Origin: Labyrinthula sp. Ha
Taxonomy: Eukaryota > Sar > Bigyra > Labyrinthulida > Labyrinthulaceae
Length of the DNA: 64,000 nucleotides
Assembly (NCBI GenBank): GCA_015227615.1
Contig: JAALGZ010000038.1
Location: 124,001-188,000, forward strand
Reading direction: 5' to 3'
Under the pieces are notes generated by a model, which had not been told where the DNA came from, made no database searches, and worked only from the letters and a program-made list of their open reading frames with translations. A program made the position numbers and the translations under genes. This document shows, piece by piece, positions 35,322 to 46,548 of this stretch. Position 1 is the stretch's first letter. Every line of letters starts with the position of its first letter.

Positions 35322-35730
35322 TAGTATAAAAAAAAGAAATTTTAAAAGGGATTGACCCGTGTAATCAATATGTTAAATGTCATGTTGAATCCGTGCACAC
35401 CAACGTTTAATTTAATTAAGTTTTGATTTGATTTTGACGCTATTCTCTGTTAGAGTTGGGGTGGTAACTAGAAAAATAAAAGCTTAGTTTTATCCAGGCT
35501 CTAGAAGTTGATGCGCTTTATTGAAAATTTGACTACATCACGGGAAAACCATGGATTTAACTTTTTGCCGTAGTCATGCACAATACTACTCCCAAGTACA
35601 TTTTAATCCACTATTCCTCCAAGAATCTACGAAAACGGAGATCTCTAACTTAGGTAAAGCTGCTGCACTATTTGAGTATGGTCCTGATTCGTGAAATTGA
35701 ACTATGTTTCAGGCACAGGGTTCTTAACCT
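35322..35730. other. Convergent spacer
   Basis: About 410 bases between two converging stop codons. No gene is visible; it should contain both 3' untranslated regions. Confidence 0.5.
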
Positions 35731-36543
35731 TTAACGGTAGTGTCTTGGTCTCTTGGAGTATCTGTCATATGATCTAGAACGCTCTCTTCTTCTTTCTCTT
35801 GGACGTGGACGGGATTTTCTTTCTCTAGCTTCCTCAATTCTTACTCTTCTGTGATCAATCTCAACTCCATCCATCTTGGCTAGTGCTGCTCTTGCATCCT
35901 TTGTTCGGTCAAAAGTTACAAATCCAAACCCTTTGCTACGTCCTGACCTTGGATCACGCGGAATGAAGATATCAAGGATTTTGCCAAACTCTTTGAAGTT
36001 CCATTCAATCTCCCGTTCGTCAGTTCTGTAGCTAAGGTTTCCCAAATATAACTTGCCATCTTCTATCTTTCCTGCCGATCTGGAACGCGACCTGGACCTT
36101 CCTCTTCTTCTCTCAGGAGTTCTTGACCGTCTTGGAGATCGTGACCTTCTTGATGATTCTGATCGTTTACTGCGTCTTGAACTTCTTGATCTGCTTCTAG
36201 ATCTTGACCCTCTAGATCCTGTTTCTGAAACAGCTTCCTCGTCAGGCTTTACTGATTCTTTGTCCTTTTCTGGCTCTTCGTCCTTATCTAGCTGCTCATT
36301 TTCTGCAGAAGGTTCTTCAACTTCTTCTTTCTCTTCTGGTTTCTCATCAGGGGTTGTTTCTTTTTCCTCTTCCTTTTCACCACCTTCAACAGTTTCTTGG
36401 TTTTCCTCAGGTTTCTCTTCTTTCTTGGCTTCATCATCTTCTATTAACCTGGCAATTAGCTCATCCTTCTTTCCACTTGTACTCAAGCCTCTTTCTTTTA
36501 AGACTTCTTTGAGCTCAGTAACTTTTTTAGATGAATAATCCAT
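35731..36543 (-). CDS. SR-type splicing factor with SAP domain
   Basis: A 270-residue nuclear RNA-binding protein. Residues 1-36 form a SAP motif (VTELKEVLKERGLSTSGKKDELIARL), a helix-extended-helix unit that binds DNA or chromatin. Residues 37-105 are a Glu/Lys-rich acidic linker. Residues 109-156 are an RS region (RSRSRSR repeats, SPRRSRTPERR). One RRM follows (164-238) with RNP2 LYLGNL (165-170) and RNP1 RSKGFGFV (202-209). A short arginine-rich tail (RRRERSRSYDRY) ends the protein. Classical SR proteins put the RRM first, so RS-before-RRM is the Tra2/RNPS1-like order; the SAP addition recalls scaffold-attachment factors. Likely roles are splice-site selection or coupling of transcription to splicing. 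RS serines would be SRPK/CLK targets. An antisense ORF at 36053-36538 is a composition shadow of this gene. Confidence 0.92.
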   Translation of the reverse strand: MDYSSKKVTELKEVLKERGLSTSGKKDELIARLIEDDEAKKEEKPEENQETVEGGEKEEEKETTPDEKPEEKEEVEEPSAENEQLDKDEEPEKDKESVKPDEEAVSETGSRGSRSRSRSRSSRRSKRSESSRRSRSPRRSRTPERRRGRSRSRSRSAGKIEDGKLYLGNLSYRTDEREIEWNFKEFGKILDIFIPRDPRSGRSKGFGFVTFDRTKDARAALAKMDGVEIDHRRVRIEEARERKSRPRPRERRRERSRSYDRYSKRPRHYR

Positions 36544-37950
36544 TTTTGATTCTTTCTCTCGTGAACAGTTTATTTATGTTTCTTGTAAACACAATATGAC
36601 AATACTGCAGTTCAAATAAATTTGTGAACCACGTAAAACACAAAGTCTTCAAAACCAATGGAATAGAGAATAACAGAGATTCATAATAGGAAGAGAAACA
36701 ACAGAGCTCTAGTGAAAGGTATATCTTAATATTAAAATTTTGCATTGTTTGTCAAGCTCCCTGGTTCAAGTTTAGTTTTGCTTCCGGGCAGAAGTAATGC
36801 AACACTTTTTTGGACACTGTGCTTGAAGACTATAAACCGTCTTCAAGTTCGATTATCTAAACAAATTTTATTTCCTAGAACGAATTTTGTAGTTGGAAGC
36901 TATCTGTGTACTATTTATGTGGTCAAAGTTAAGTTGTGCTTTGTTCCATGAGATTCGTACTTGTTGACAAAAACAGCCTCCCTAGAATATTCAGTGATTT
37001 CAGGTTCAACTGGAAAATCTGAACATATCCAGACTAAAGAAAATATTCCTGAGAGAAAATTGATAAAACTTAATTGGTCCCAACTGTTTTAAACATCTGT
37101 TTTTGTTATTTTGGGCGTTTTGTCCAACCAAGTCCTTTGTGTTCGAGTTATTGACAATAACGCTGCTATTTTGTATAGTGTCTTTGTTTCATCGCATGCC
37201 TACTAAAGAATTTAGCGCATGTATTTGGAGACTATGACCTATTAAAAACAAGCTTAACTCAGTTTGAGGCTTTGTTTTCGGTGAGTTGAAGACAATAGGG
37301 TCTTTTCTTATTATAAGTGAAGCAGATTATAATTCAAAATGTGACGCTTTGAAATGTGTGGTTTATGTGCAACACAAAAATTAAAGTCCAACACACTGCA
37401 TGTATCTAGAGTCAAAAGGCAGCCTACAGTGAAAGTAACTTGCTTAACCAAACCAACAAGACAGTTATTTTTCACTGTTTCCTGTAGACCAATATTCTTC
37501 GACAAATTTCCAAGTTTATGCTTGTGTACATTGATTTGTAGTTAGCCTAATTTGTTTGGCTCTTGACGCACTATTGATCAAACTATATATTCTAAAGGAT
37601 CCGAGAGACTGGAAACGTGATCCCTTGTATTGAGTTAAGGATTTGCTGAGTTGGTATTTAGACCGTGTAAGCTTCGCATTCGGCTTATTTAAGAATTTCA
37701 GGCGGTTTGATTTTTCTGTTCAACTTGGCAAAAACTTTTTACTGAGTTAGTATACTGCCTTTTAAGGTCGCGACTACTGGAACAAAATATGGGTCTAAAG
37801 TGCAAACTTAAGAAGCTACAATCTCTTAGAAATAATTTTGACCTCAGCTTAGTGAAATCTTAGCAACGTAGGTTCAAAATATTGGTCAAATAAATACTCT
37901 TATAATTTAACTCAAGAATAAAATAAATATCAAGCTTCCAGTTATATTTC
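36544..37950. other. Spacer, 1.4 kb
   Basis: No gene recognised. It holds the presumed upstream region of the SAP/RS/RRM gene, including a CTTCCGGGCAGAAG block at 36781. The same CCGGGCAGAAG core is found at 34515 upstream of the zinc-finger gene. Short frames at 36745-36951 and 37311-37545 overlap on both strands and are unconvincing. Confidence 0.45.
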
Positions 37951-39439
37951 TTAGTTAATTGGGAACATGATAGTCTTAGTTTCCAAGTAGTTATCCAATG
38001 CTTCTTTTCCTTTATCTCTTCCATGTCCAGACTGCTTGAATCCACCAAATGGAGCACAGGCATCAAACTCATCATACGTGTTCACCCATACAGTTCCTGC
38101 TTCCAAACCTTTTGCCATTTTCATCAAATCTGCAATATCCTTTCCAATTACTCCAGCAGCTAGACCATACTCCGTATTATTTGCTCTCTTAAGCACCTCA
38201 TCATAATCCTTATATTTTAGAATACTTTGAACAGGTCCAAAGATCTCTTCCTTTGCAATCGTCATATCGTCAGTTACATTAGCAAAAACAGTTGGTTGGA
38301 TAAAGTACCCAGTATTTCCATACCTGTCACCTCCAGTACATAAAGTAGCACCTTCTTCCTTTCCTTTCTCAATATATCCCATAATTCGCTTGAACTGAAT
38401 GTGATCTACTTGTGGTCCATGGTTATTGCTTTCGTCACTACCATCCCCTGTTTTCAAACCTTTCGCTGCCTCAGTTGCTTTCTTCACAAACTCATCATAA
38501 ACATCCTCATGCACATATAATCTGCTGCCGGCGGTACAAACTTGCCCTTGATTGAGGAATAGCGCAACATTAGCAGTTGCAACGGCTTTATCCAAATCTG
38601 CATCACGCATTATAATCAAAGGATTCTTTCCACCTAGTTCAAGCGAAACCCTCTTGAGGTTACTCTTAGCTGCCATTTCCTGAATTTTATGTCCAACTGG
38701 GGTACTTCCAGTGAATGCTATTTTTCTAATATCATTGTGCATTGCAATCCAAGTTCCAACATTTCCAGCTCCGGAAACAAAGTTACAAACTCCTTTCGGA
38801 AATCCAGCTTCCTTGAAAATCCTTGCCATGACCAAGGCACTCAATGGAGTTTTCTCGGAAGACTTTAACACAAAGGTACATCCAGCAGCAAGACATGGGG
38901 CAACTTTCCAAGTAGCCATCAAGAAAGGAAAGTTCCAAGGAACAATCAAACCACAAACTCCAACAGGTTCCTTCACTGTCATCATAACTCTATTTGAGTT
39001 GGTTGGTATAGTGTCACCATGGATTTTATCACACCAGCCTATAATAAAAGCAACGAATGAATTCACCTGCATAGTATCTAAAGTAGTTAATTGCGAGCTG
39101 GATATCAACTGAGCTTCCATATTTCTTCCCGTCTCTTCCTGATGGCTTTCCATTGTCCAAGGTTTCAAGTGTCACAAGTTCATCCCTGTACTTTTCAATC
39201 AAGTCGGCTGCCTTGTTTAGAAGTAACCCACGTGCCTTTGGCTCCATTGTCCTCCATTCGGATCCTGGTTTAAATGCCTCATTCGCGGCGGCTACAGCAG
39301 TGTTTACATCGGCTTCACTTGCTTCGTAAACTTCCGCAAGAACTTTCTCGTTGGCAGGGTTTACAGTTGCAAACTTTTGCCCATGAGAGGAAGCCACAAA
39401 CTTGTTGTTGATGAATAATCTAGTCTCGTATTTAGTCAT
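37951..39439 (-). CDS. Aldehyde dehydrogenase 1 (spliced)
   Basis: NAD(P)-dependent oxidation of aldehydes to acids, ALDH1/2-like class. Two exons, 39439-39067 and 39038-37951, join across a 28-nt GT...AG intron to give 486 residues. Active-site residues are intact: Asn160 in PWNFPF, the glutamate of LELGGKNP (Glu258), and the nucleophile Cys292 in NQGQVCTAG. The nucleotide-binding FTGSTPVG and the C-terminal PFGGFKQSGHGRD are typical. There is no N-terminal extension that would target mitochondria and no C-terminal peroxisome signal, so a cytosolic enzyme is likely. Substrate cannot be read from the sequence. A close paralogue of identical length and exon structure lies 8 kb downstream on the same strand (46549-48037). 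Without splicing, the reading frame stops 13 codons into exon-2 sequence. Confidence 0.95.
39039..39066 (-). other. 28-nt intron in ALDH-1
   Basis: Bounded by GTGAAT and TTATAG. Removing it restores the family sequence FRYYAG-WCDKI exactly (phase 1, within the glycine codon). Its length is 3n+1, so retention shifts the frame and meets a TGA formed from the TGT-GAT codons of exon 2. Confidence 0.92.
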
Positions 39440-39499
39440 TTTTCGCCCGGTAGTGGTTTATGTTTCTTGGTATTTTATTCTTAGTTTGTTTTGTTTTGC

Positions 39500-39620
39500 A
39501 AGATATTTCTGAAACGGAGTTTCGGTGAAACCTTTGTGTCTTTGGTGCTTGATATTTCTACTTGAAACATATATCTTGCCAACTTGTCACAGAAACTATG
39601 CCAGTGACATCTTTTGGTGA
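39500..39620 (-). promoter_or_regulatory. ALDH-1 upstream block shared with ALDH-2
   Basis: The sequence running 5' of the start codon resembles 48065-48180 upstream of the paralogue. Shared landmarks are GTGAAA, CTT(G)GTGCTTG(A/G)TATTTCT and TTGCC, at similar distances. The duplication evidently carried at least 100 bases of promoter, or those bases are conserved for function. Confidence 0.45.
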
Positions 39621-41062
39621 TTAACAAACCTTCAATAGTTTTCCTGGAGTTTCTATAGAGTTATTGAGGCAAGGTAAGATTTAGTTGTTGCCCAACTAGT
39701 CATAAGCGGTCTAAAACACAGCAACATGAAATATTTTTGAACCTTCAATACATGTGTTGTGTATTACTAGCGAATTTTGGCCCACCGACTTCCAGCCCTT
39801 CCCCAATTAGCAGAATCTTTGCGTTAATATTCCAGGATCTATTATTTCTTCAAGAAGATTTTTAACGGAAGGACTGACATAAATGGCTATAAATGGCACT
39901 GTATGTTCAACAATGAATCAAGTGCTGGGCATAAGAGTTGGTAGATCAACTAATATAACGGTATAATTGGGAACAGAAAAAAACGAACTTGATAAATCCG
40001 GGCTCAATTGCAAAATTCTATAATATAAATAATTCAGAAGAAGACTACGTAATAAAGATGGTGACAAAACTGCTGCAGAAAACAGTACGACATACACCCT
40101 TTCTTAGCTGTATATTTACTGAAATGAGAACTATCTATGAAAAGCATGATTACTTTATTCATTTGCAAGTTGAAGACATATGTTTTACACATATAATAAA
40201 GAAGTAAACAAGAGGAACCGCCAAAAGCTTATCATTATAAAATACCAAGAACAAAACTAGTGTTCAATAGGCGAACTCTATATGTGATGGTTAGTGTAGT
40301 ATGTAGATATTTGACTTAATTATGGCTAAGACACTCACCAATACTTGGGCATTTAGTTAATGTGCGAGTAAAAAGAATGTAACAACAGAGAATTCAAAGC
40401 ATCTCAAATTTGCGTACTGAAGACTTCATTAAGATAAACACTATACCATTTGAGTTCTTAGTAACTATGAAATAACAAAGGTATTCGTAAGGGAATTAAC
40501 AAATTAATAACTTGAAACATAGGGACAAATAAAGCACATATCTAAAGGGCCTAATAAGATATTTTACGAAGCCGATTTAAAAAATAATTCTCGAGACAAA
40601 AAAGCACGTAAGTCAAGATTAAATTTACTATTGAAACGAATCAACTACGGGGTTCATCTCTGCTACCAAAGTAGGTTAAACTAACTATTGTATTCCTCAT
40701 CACTTAGATAGCAGCTATCCATGTAGCTCAAATGAAATTTTTATTGTGGTTTTCTCAGCGAAAGATCTTTCCTTTCGTCTATGAGGGCACCTCACTGAAA
40801 ACTTCTGCCTCTTTAAAGTTGTTCTTTAAGCATGATTTCTTGTGTAGGTCAATATCTGTCTCATTAAGGGAGATTTGCAAAACAATAAAATATCCTCATT
40901 AACAAGAAATTAAACCAACCATGTATACACAATACAGCTCCTATCTCAGCTCAATGACTGTTCGGTTAGCTAGCTACTAGAAACATAACTATTGAACCAA
41001 TAAACTCACGAAAGTTACAAACTAAATGTTCGCCAATTAATTTATTAGTGATCTTCTTAGTA

Positions 41063-41315
41063 TAATTAGGGATCTGATTTGATTTATTGACACTTTATTA
41101 ATATATTTTAACCTATATTTTTTTCAATGATTGATTCTAATATTTCCCCAACCATTTAGATTGATAGTTTTTATTGGTTTGATAATAAGGATGAAATCAG
41201 AATCATTTGATCCATTTAAAAATCCCATTTCTCTTAATGATATTCAGAACCAAAACAATTATCAAATAAATGCTGATAAAATTTATCAAACTCGATGCCT
41301 AGTTATTTTGCGAAC
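41063..41315. repeat. Dispersed repeat, copy 2 (uninterrupted)
   Basis: Matches 1213-1322 and 1579-1700 in the same order and orientation, without the 257-bp foldback element between them. Landmarks are AGGGATCTGATTTGAT, a TTCCCCAACC block near 41143, AGAATCATTTGAT near 41200 and GATAAAATTTAT near 41275. It therefore marks the approximate limits of the older repeat, about 250 bp. A short frame across it is not a gene. Confidence 0.6.
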
Positions 41316-43966
41316 ATCGTTGTTTTTGTTTCCTTTCATCACAGTTCCATTATGTTTGATAAGCAAAACAAATCAACAGCCCTAGCCCAAAACACTGGGC
41401 ACCTAATTTGAAGAAACAATGTTTTAAGCATCATTTAAGCGAGGAGCTATTGTTAGGGGCCAATAGGTTCCCTAGAAAAAGATTCTTTCGGTAACCAATT
41501 CACTCGCTGTTCCTTACTCTGTTGAAAAGGAGAAGATTTCTCTGATACGGTTAAGAAAAAAATTAACCATAACAGGGGAATCATAGATGAAAAAGGAATT
41601 ATTGGTTAGATGACAATCATATTTAATGTATTTAGATAGCCAATGCGACAGAGTCCCAATTTAATTATAATTCTTGTGGTCATATACAAGCTTTTTGCTT
41701 GTTACCTCAGTTTACGAGTTTTATTTACCAAATAAAATTTATTATAGTCAAACTATTTAGAAGACACAACTTAAAGCCTTTAAAATTTTAATCCCACCTA
41801 GAGGCGCTTATTCTTTCAGTAACGGAAAGCTTGCGGGAAATATTTGAAATAACTGCGGCAAGTAAAATTTCACGAGCCTTAATCTAGACATTTCTACAAG
41901 TAGTTTTCATTGTTAATAACTAGGCCAAAGTTGAGCTACTCTTTCAGTAAATGGTTATACAGCTGGGTAAATCTTTACCTATCTCGTACCTCACTACAGA
42001 GCCTCATGGATACATTAAGAGTCAATACCAACGCAAAGCTCAAATATGTTACAAAGTATGAGAGATTTATGATAGTCATCAATTTTGTACCTTATTAATG
42101 CTGCGCACATTTGTTTTTTTTTGTTTAAGAATAGGTAGCCCCGAAATTCTGGGGAAAGTTGAAATACAAATTCAAAGGACTTAAATTCATACTTCTAACA
42201 AAGTTGTAGGTCATTAAGCTACTCCAATAAATCTTCTACTCAACGGACTCATATTTCATGAATCTCGAAATCATATCTATGAGCTTAAGTGCCAACTAAG
42301 GGTTGTTCAGCTGGTTCAAAAGCGACAACATATTCAATTTAAATAACACAACAGTAAACATTTCCTTAGTGTTTAATTTGGGACTTTGGGGCATCTACTA
42401 TAAACATAAGGCACAGTAACAAGAATATCTCCTGATATCGAAAAAAATCAACCAGATACAATTAACTCTAACTATTTTGGTCAACTGAAATTTCAATTTT
42501 TTCTTACGCCATATGCTGCTTTGATTTTAGGAATATTGTTTGAACTAAAAGGAAGGGTGTTGTTCATTTATTTTTATCTGCATGAGCTGTAAATTACTTT
42601 GAACTTAAATGAAGCTAGGCCCCAGTCGTGAAATTAATAACATTGGTTATGTAATGCACTTTGCAATACGATGTTGATTCCTGGGGTAAGAGCAAACTAT
42701 TAGTAGATTTGCATATGTACACTAAGGATAATGTATGCAGTATTTGAGAAACCATATGATACTAAAGAACCTATCCAAAACCCCTCCATCTAAAAAAACC
42801 TTGTTTAGCTCGAGGGAGGTAAATTTTAGCCTTAACTAAATTGCACTCTCGTTGACCTCAACTGGTCTAAATATGTAGTCAATCTCGTTTTAAAGCGAGA
42901 CTTTGGGGCAACGTATGGGAGAACCCATTTCAAACTGCAGAAGCTTGGGTTAGCTGTCTGAATCCTTTTTTGGTACATATTAGGAAGATAGAATTTATTT
43001 TGGTTTCCCATTATTAATGTGAGATAAATAGAACCTGGGTTTGTTGATTCTTTTATTTCCCCCTTTGAAAAAACGGAGATCTTAGTAGTAGCAACCACAC
43101 TGAATAAAATTCTGATCTTCACTCAAACAACAGCAAATATTTTCCCCGTAAGCTAATAGATCCAATAATAATAGCAGAAATTTCTGATAAAGTTTTGTAT
43201 ATGATAAAATACAGCGTTGTGCTCATCCAGGTGGTGTTATTGATTATTAGTTAAATACATACAAGGATGAGCAACCACAACCGACAAGAAGAGTTTTTAA
43301 GCTAGTTGTTGGCACGGAAATTTACAGTAAAGCATGTGAATTAAAAAAAATCTACAATAATTTAATTCTTGGATATACTTGGTAGGTTCGCTTATATGAA
43401 TATGATTGAGGATAGTTTTCCATGGAATGAGACATGTCAATGGCACTAATAACCGCATCTGGAGATTCCTAATACATTCTCGAGTCAGGACAAGCCTAAT
43501 AATCACAAAAAAGATTTTAAAATATATAAATAGAAAAATATTACTGCAACTATCTAATGGGCTCGCCTTTCTTCCACTTCTACGAGCTGAAATGCTAAAA
43601 AATGACACACTAAATTACTTAGGAAGCAACTAAAGCGAACAAATTATGATTGTAAACACGAGAAAAATTCGATATATATATTGTTCAAACCTCATAAAAG
43701 AGATTAAATGAATAAAGAATCTTAACGTGACTTAAGTTTCGCAACTGAGAAAAATTAAAAGTGGTACGGCAGAGTCCAAGTAAATGAGCTCTTCCAGTGC
43801 GATTGGGCATCTCAGACAATTTTTGCCCAAAATGTGATTGAATGGGAACAGCTTTTTTTACGCAAGAATGTCTTAGTTGGACGGATAAGACGTGTAGCAG
43901 TTCCTAAACCTTACGGGACTATTAGTAAAACAATATAAAACTTAATAAAGTATATTAAGGAAAAGA

Positions 43967-44695
43967 ATGGAAGAATTTAAGGGAGAAAGAGTTGTGGAGT
44001 TTAGTTTTATGGTAGGGAGTGACCTTGTATGGGAGGCAGTGTCTGATGTAGAGAGGTTTGTACGGGTTCTCGAAAAACAACCGCAGTCAACCAGAAAGAT
44101 TACTTCGCAAACAGTGTTTGGGTCTAAGAACTCATTTACAGGTTTGGAGAAGTTTCAACCTAAGAAAATCCTCTCACACAAACTTCCCAAATACAAGGTT
44201 AAGCGAATAGATGCGGACCGTAAATTAGTTGTTCTATCTGGGCGATCTTTGCTCAGTGATGATAAGGAAATTATCTTTGAGCGGTCTTTTCACGTGCAAC
44301 AGAGATTAAGCAATCCACTAGAATCAAAAATATCCATATCTACGTTGATAATGTGTAAGAATGAAAACTCTCTTATCTGGAAACTGCTGGGTCTAATGGT
44401 TTTCTTCCCTTTTCTCGCTGTTGCTGTTTATTTGTCTCTAATAGTGAATTTATATATTTTATGGTGTTTGCTCGCAATAATGTCTATAATTGCAATAGCT
44501 GTTTCTGTGCATAAAGAAGTGAAACACTCTCAATATCTTGAGTTTATTGCTGTAGATACCCAAGGCTTGAAGTGTTACTTTATGGAATACGAAGAAAAGG
44601 TTTGTAACCATAGAGCTAGTATTACTTCACAAAACTCGCAAAGTGTTGAAACCAACTCCTGTGATTGTTTGTCTAATACATTTTACCTAGCGTGA
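43967..44695 (+). CDS. START/SRPBCC-like membrane protein
   Basis: A 242-residue protein. Residues 1-130 have the alternating pattern of a START/SRPBCC ligand-binding fold: an opening strand (RVVEFSFMV), a helix signature (SDLVWEAVSDVERF), a middle segment (KILSHKLPKYKVKRIDADRKLVVLSG, given here in part as KVKRIDADRK) and a final strand pair. In such proteins the fold encloses a hydrophobic ligand such as a lipid. Two hydrophobic helices follow at about 138-160 and 162-181 with almost no loop between them. A hydrophilic Ser/Cys-containing tail ends the protein. The predicted form is a membrane-anchored lipid-binding or lipid-transfer protein with both termini on the same side. The fold assignment rests on pattern, not on a diagnostic motif. 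It lies between the two ALDH genes, on the opposite strand, with a decayed relative downstream. Confidence 0.72.
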   Translation: MEEFKGERVVEFSFMVGSDLVWEAVSDVERFVRVLEKQPQSTRKITSQTVFGSKNSFTGLEKFQPKKILSHKLPKYKVKRIDADRKLVVLSGRSLLSDDKEIIFERSFHVQQRLSNPLESKISISTLIMCKNENSLIWKLLGLMVFFPFLAVAVYLSLIVNLYILWCLLAIMSIIAIAVSVHKEVKHSQYLEFIAVDTQGLKCYFMEYEEKVCNHRASITSQNSQSVETNSCDCLSNTFYLA

Positions 44696-45483
44696 AGTCT
44701 ATACAGTATTTTAAAATTAAGTGTTCCATTGGTCTTACTAAGCTGTTAACCATATAATAGAAACACAATCTCTAAAACTTTCCCTTTAACTTTTCTTCGT
44801 CTTATCTTTTACTGATTAGGAAATTGAGCTCATATTGTTTTCATGTTCTATATAAATTTTCCAACTGCTTATTAGTATTATTGAAATGAACCGACTCTTA
44901 GGCATAGCATCGGTTTTTGTATATGTTTATGTACTTCAAATAAACTAAGTATAGTCTACGATACCATGAAGAGACAAAATAGAAGCTCTTCTAACTGAGC
45001 AAGACATAAGAGTATTCTACAGTTTATCTTTTATTGGTCACTTTAAAGAAGTTGGAAATTTGAAAAACCGTTACTTGCGAAGAATATTGAATATGAGAAC
45101 AATGTTACCTTGTTCAAAGTAAGACTATAACAAAGTACTGGAATAAAAATAGCAACCAAGTATTTTTGAGGGATGATTACTATCTTTTTATACTTCAAAA
45201 TTAAGAAAAATAAGTTTCGGAACAAGGAGAAAGATGTAGACATGTTAGCAAGGGTTTTATGAAATCGTATAGAAGTGTCAAATTACTTTGCAGTGTCGAG
45301 CAAAGTCCTTCTCATGTGGAAGTTATTTTACACTGGCTGAGAAGCATAGTTCATATATAAGTATTTCTCGTTATGTTACGCATTCTAGAAAGAACATTGA
45401 ATATACACAACAGATCAGTATACTAGACATAGTTTCTAAAGAAAGCAAAAAACATAACATATAACTTTAACAAAATTTTTCAT
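44696..45483. other. Spacer before decayed START-like copy
   Basis: No intact gene. The last part, nearest 45484, probably includes the 5' remains of the decayed copy: the words NKIFHLRSYIVDR still align with KEIIFERSFHVQQR of the intact protein, but stops lie just upstream. Confidence 0.4.
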
Positions 45484-45810
45484 TTGAGATCATATATCGT
45501 TGATAGGGTACATCTTGAGCTGAAAGTACAAGTGTTGTTTACTTGGTATAATTCATTTACATGGGACTTAGTGGGCTTTACTGTTTGGTTAACATTTCTT
45601 CTTCCAATGTATTTTTTATTGACAGAGCAAAATTATTATTCTTTGCCTCTATTTAGTATTCTTAGTTTCATTGTCTTACTTATACCTACTAATATTAGAT
45701 TTTCCCATCGAAGAGTATTGACAAAACTTGAAAGGGATGAGTTGATATTTAATACATATATTTCTCATAGCGTTAACAGTGTGAGATTTCACCCAGAGGC
45801 TACTATCTAA
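45484..45810 (+). pseudogene. Decayed START-like membrane protein copy
   Basis: A 108-codon open frame without an ATG at its start that aligns with residues 105-195 of the protein at 43967. RSYIVDR matches RSFHVQQ, LELKVQV matches LESKISI, and NSFTWDLVGFTVWLTFLLP matches NSLIWKLLGLMVFFPFL. A second hydrophobic helix follows, then a basic/hydrophilic stretch. The upstream region that would encode the START-like domain is interrupted by stops. It appears to be an old tandem duplicate in the same orientation. A rapidly diverging gene with unrecognised introns is possible but less likely. Confidence 0.55.
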
Positions 45811-46548
45811 AACCAATATATGCAGTAAAACGGAGACTATTTGTAGGTGATAATAAATATAAGTTACTGTGATAGTATTCTTATTTTGCTTCAACAACTG
45901 CTTACCATTCTAAAACTAAAACAGTTGGAACAGTCTAAGTTTGCGTTTCTTTTTCAGGGAATATTCAAAGAAATGTTTGAGAAAAAACAAAAAAGCACTT
46001 TTTCTTATTAAATTTTGTACTACTTGTTATTTTCTTTTGAAGGAAAAACAGAATGCGCCTCAACATTTAGTAGATGGAATTATTCATTTTAGTTTTATTT
46101 GGCCTCATACACATAATCCTAGGACAATTGCGGAAGAATTTGCAAGAATTGACTCTCTTAAGAGAAAAACAATGCTGGTTTTGATTCAAAAGTATAGTTT
46201 AAGGGATCAAGGTTGAGTTTTTCAATATATCCTCTAAGGGTTTAAGTTTCTCACGAAGGCTTAGAGTTCATAAGGTTGTTTCATATTGCCTAACTACTTC
46301 AAAGGTTTAAACTGAATCTTGCTTCCTTCTTCCATCCTTTTCAAACTTAAAAATCTTTTGTTCATGTCTGGTTCAGCATCTTGTTTGAGCTTTAGTCCTT
46401 AGCTCTGATAGATGAAGAGTCTGCGCACACGATTTCTCCAAACACAATAATAGATTTTGCAAAAAGTTAGTGGTGAAAAATAATAAAGTAGACCAATAAA
46501 TACGTTTCACGATTTAAATCGACAATATCAGGTTATCAATCAGACTTC
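45811..46548. other. Spacer with an unassigned open frame
   Basis: An open frame at 45941-46216 (+) lacks an ATG near its start and has no recognisable domain. It could be further debris of the duplicated START-like locus. The remaining bases up to the ALDH-2 stop show nothing. Confidence 0.35.

Larger units (their letters stand above)
39440..43966. other. Gene-free stretch, 4.5 kb
   Basis: Holds the ALDH-1 promoter side, dispersed repeat copy 2 (41063-41315) and the upstream region of the START-like gene. Open frames at 39989, 41131, 41910, 42832 and 43297 are short, lack recognisable domains, and in part overlap on opposite strands. Confidence 0.45.

Noticed and set aside
36053-36538. 161-codon open frame antisense to the SAP/RS/RRM gene, rich in Ser, Asp and Leu
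   Set aside because: Its composition is the mirror of RS and Glu/Lys codons on the true strand; it has no domain of its own.
45941-46216. 91-codon frame after the decayed START-like copy, preceded by a TTTCTTTTTCAG acceptor-like string
   Set aside because: No ATG, no recognised domain, and no convincing donor linking it to 45484-45810.
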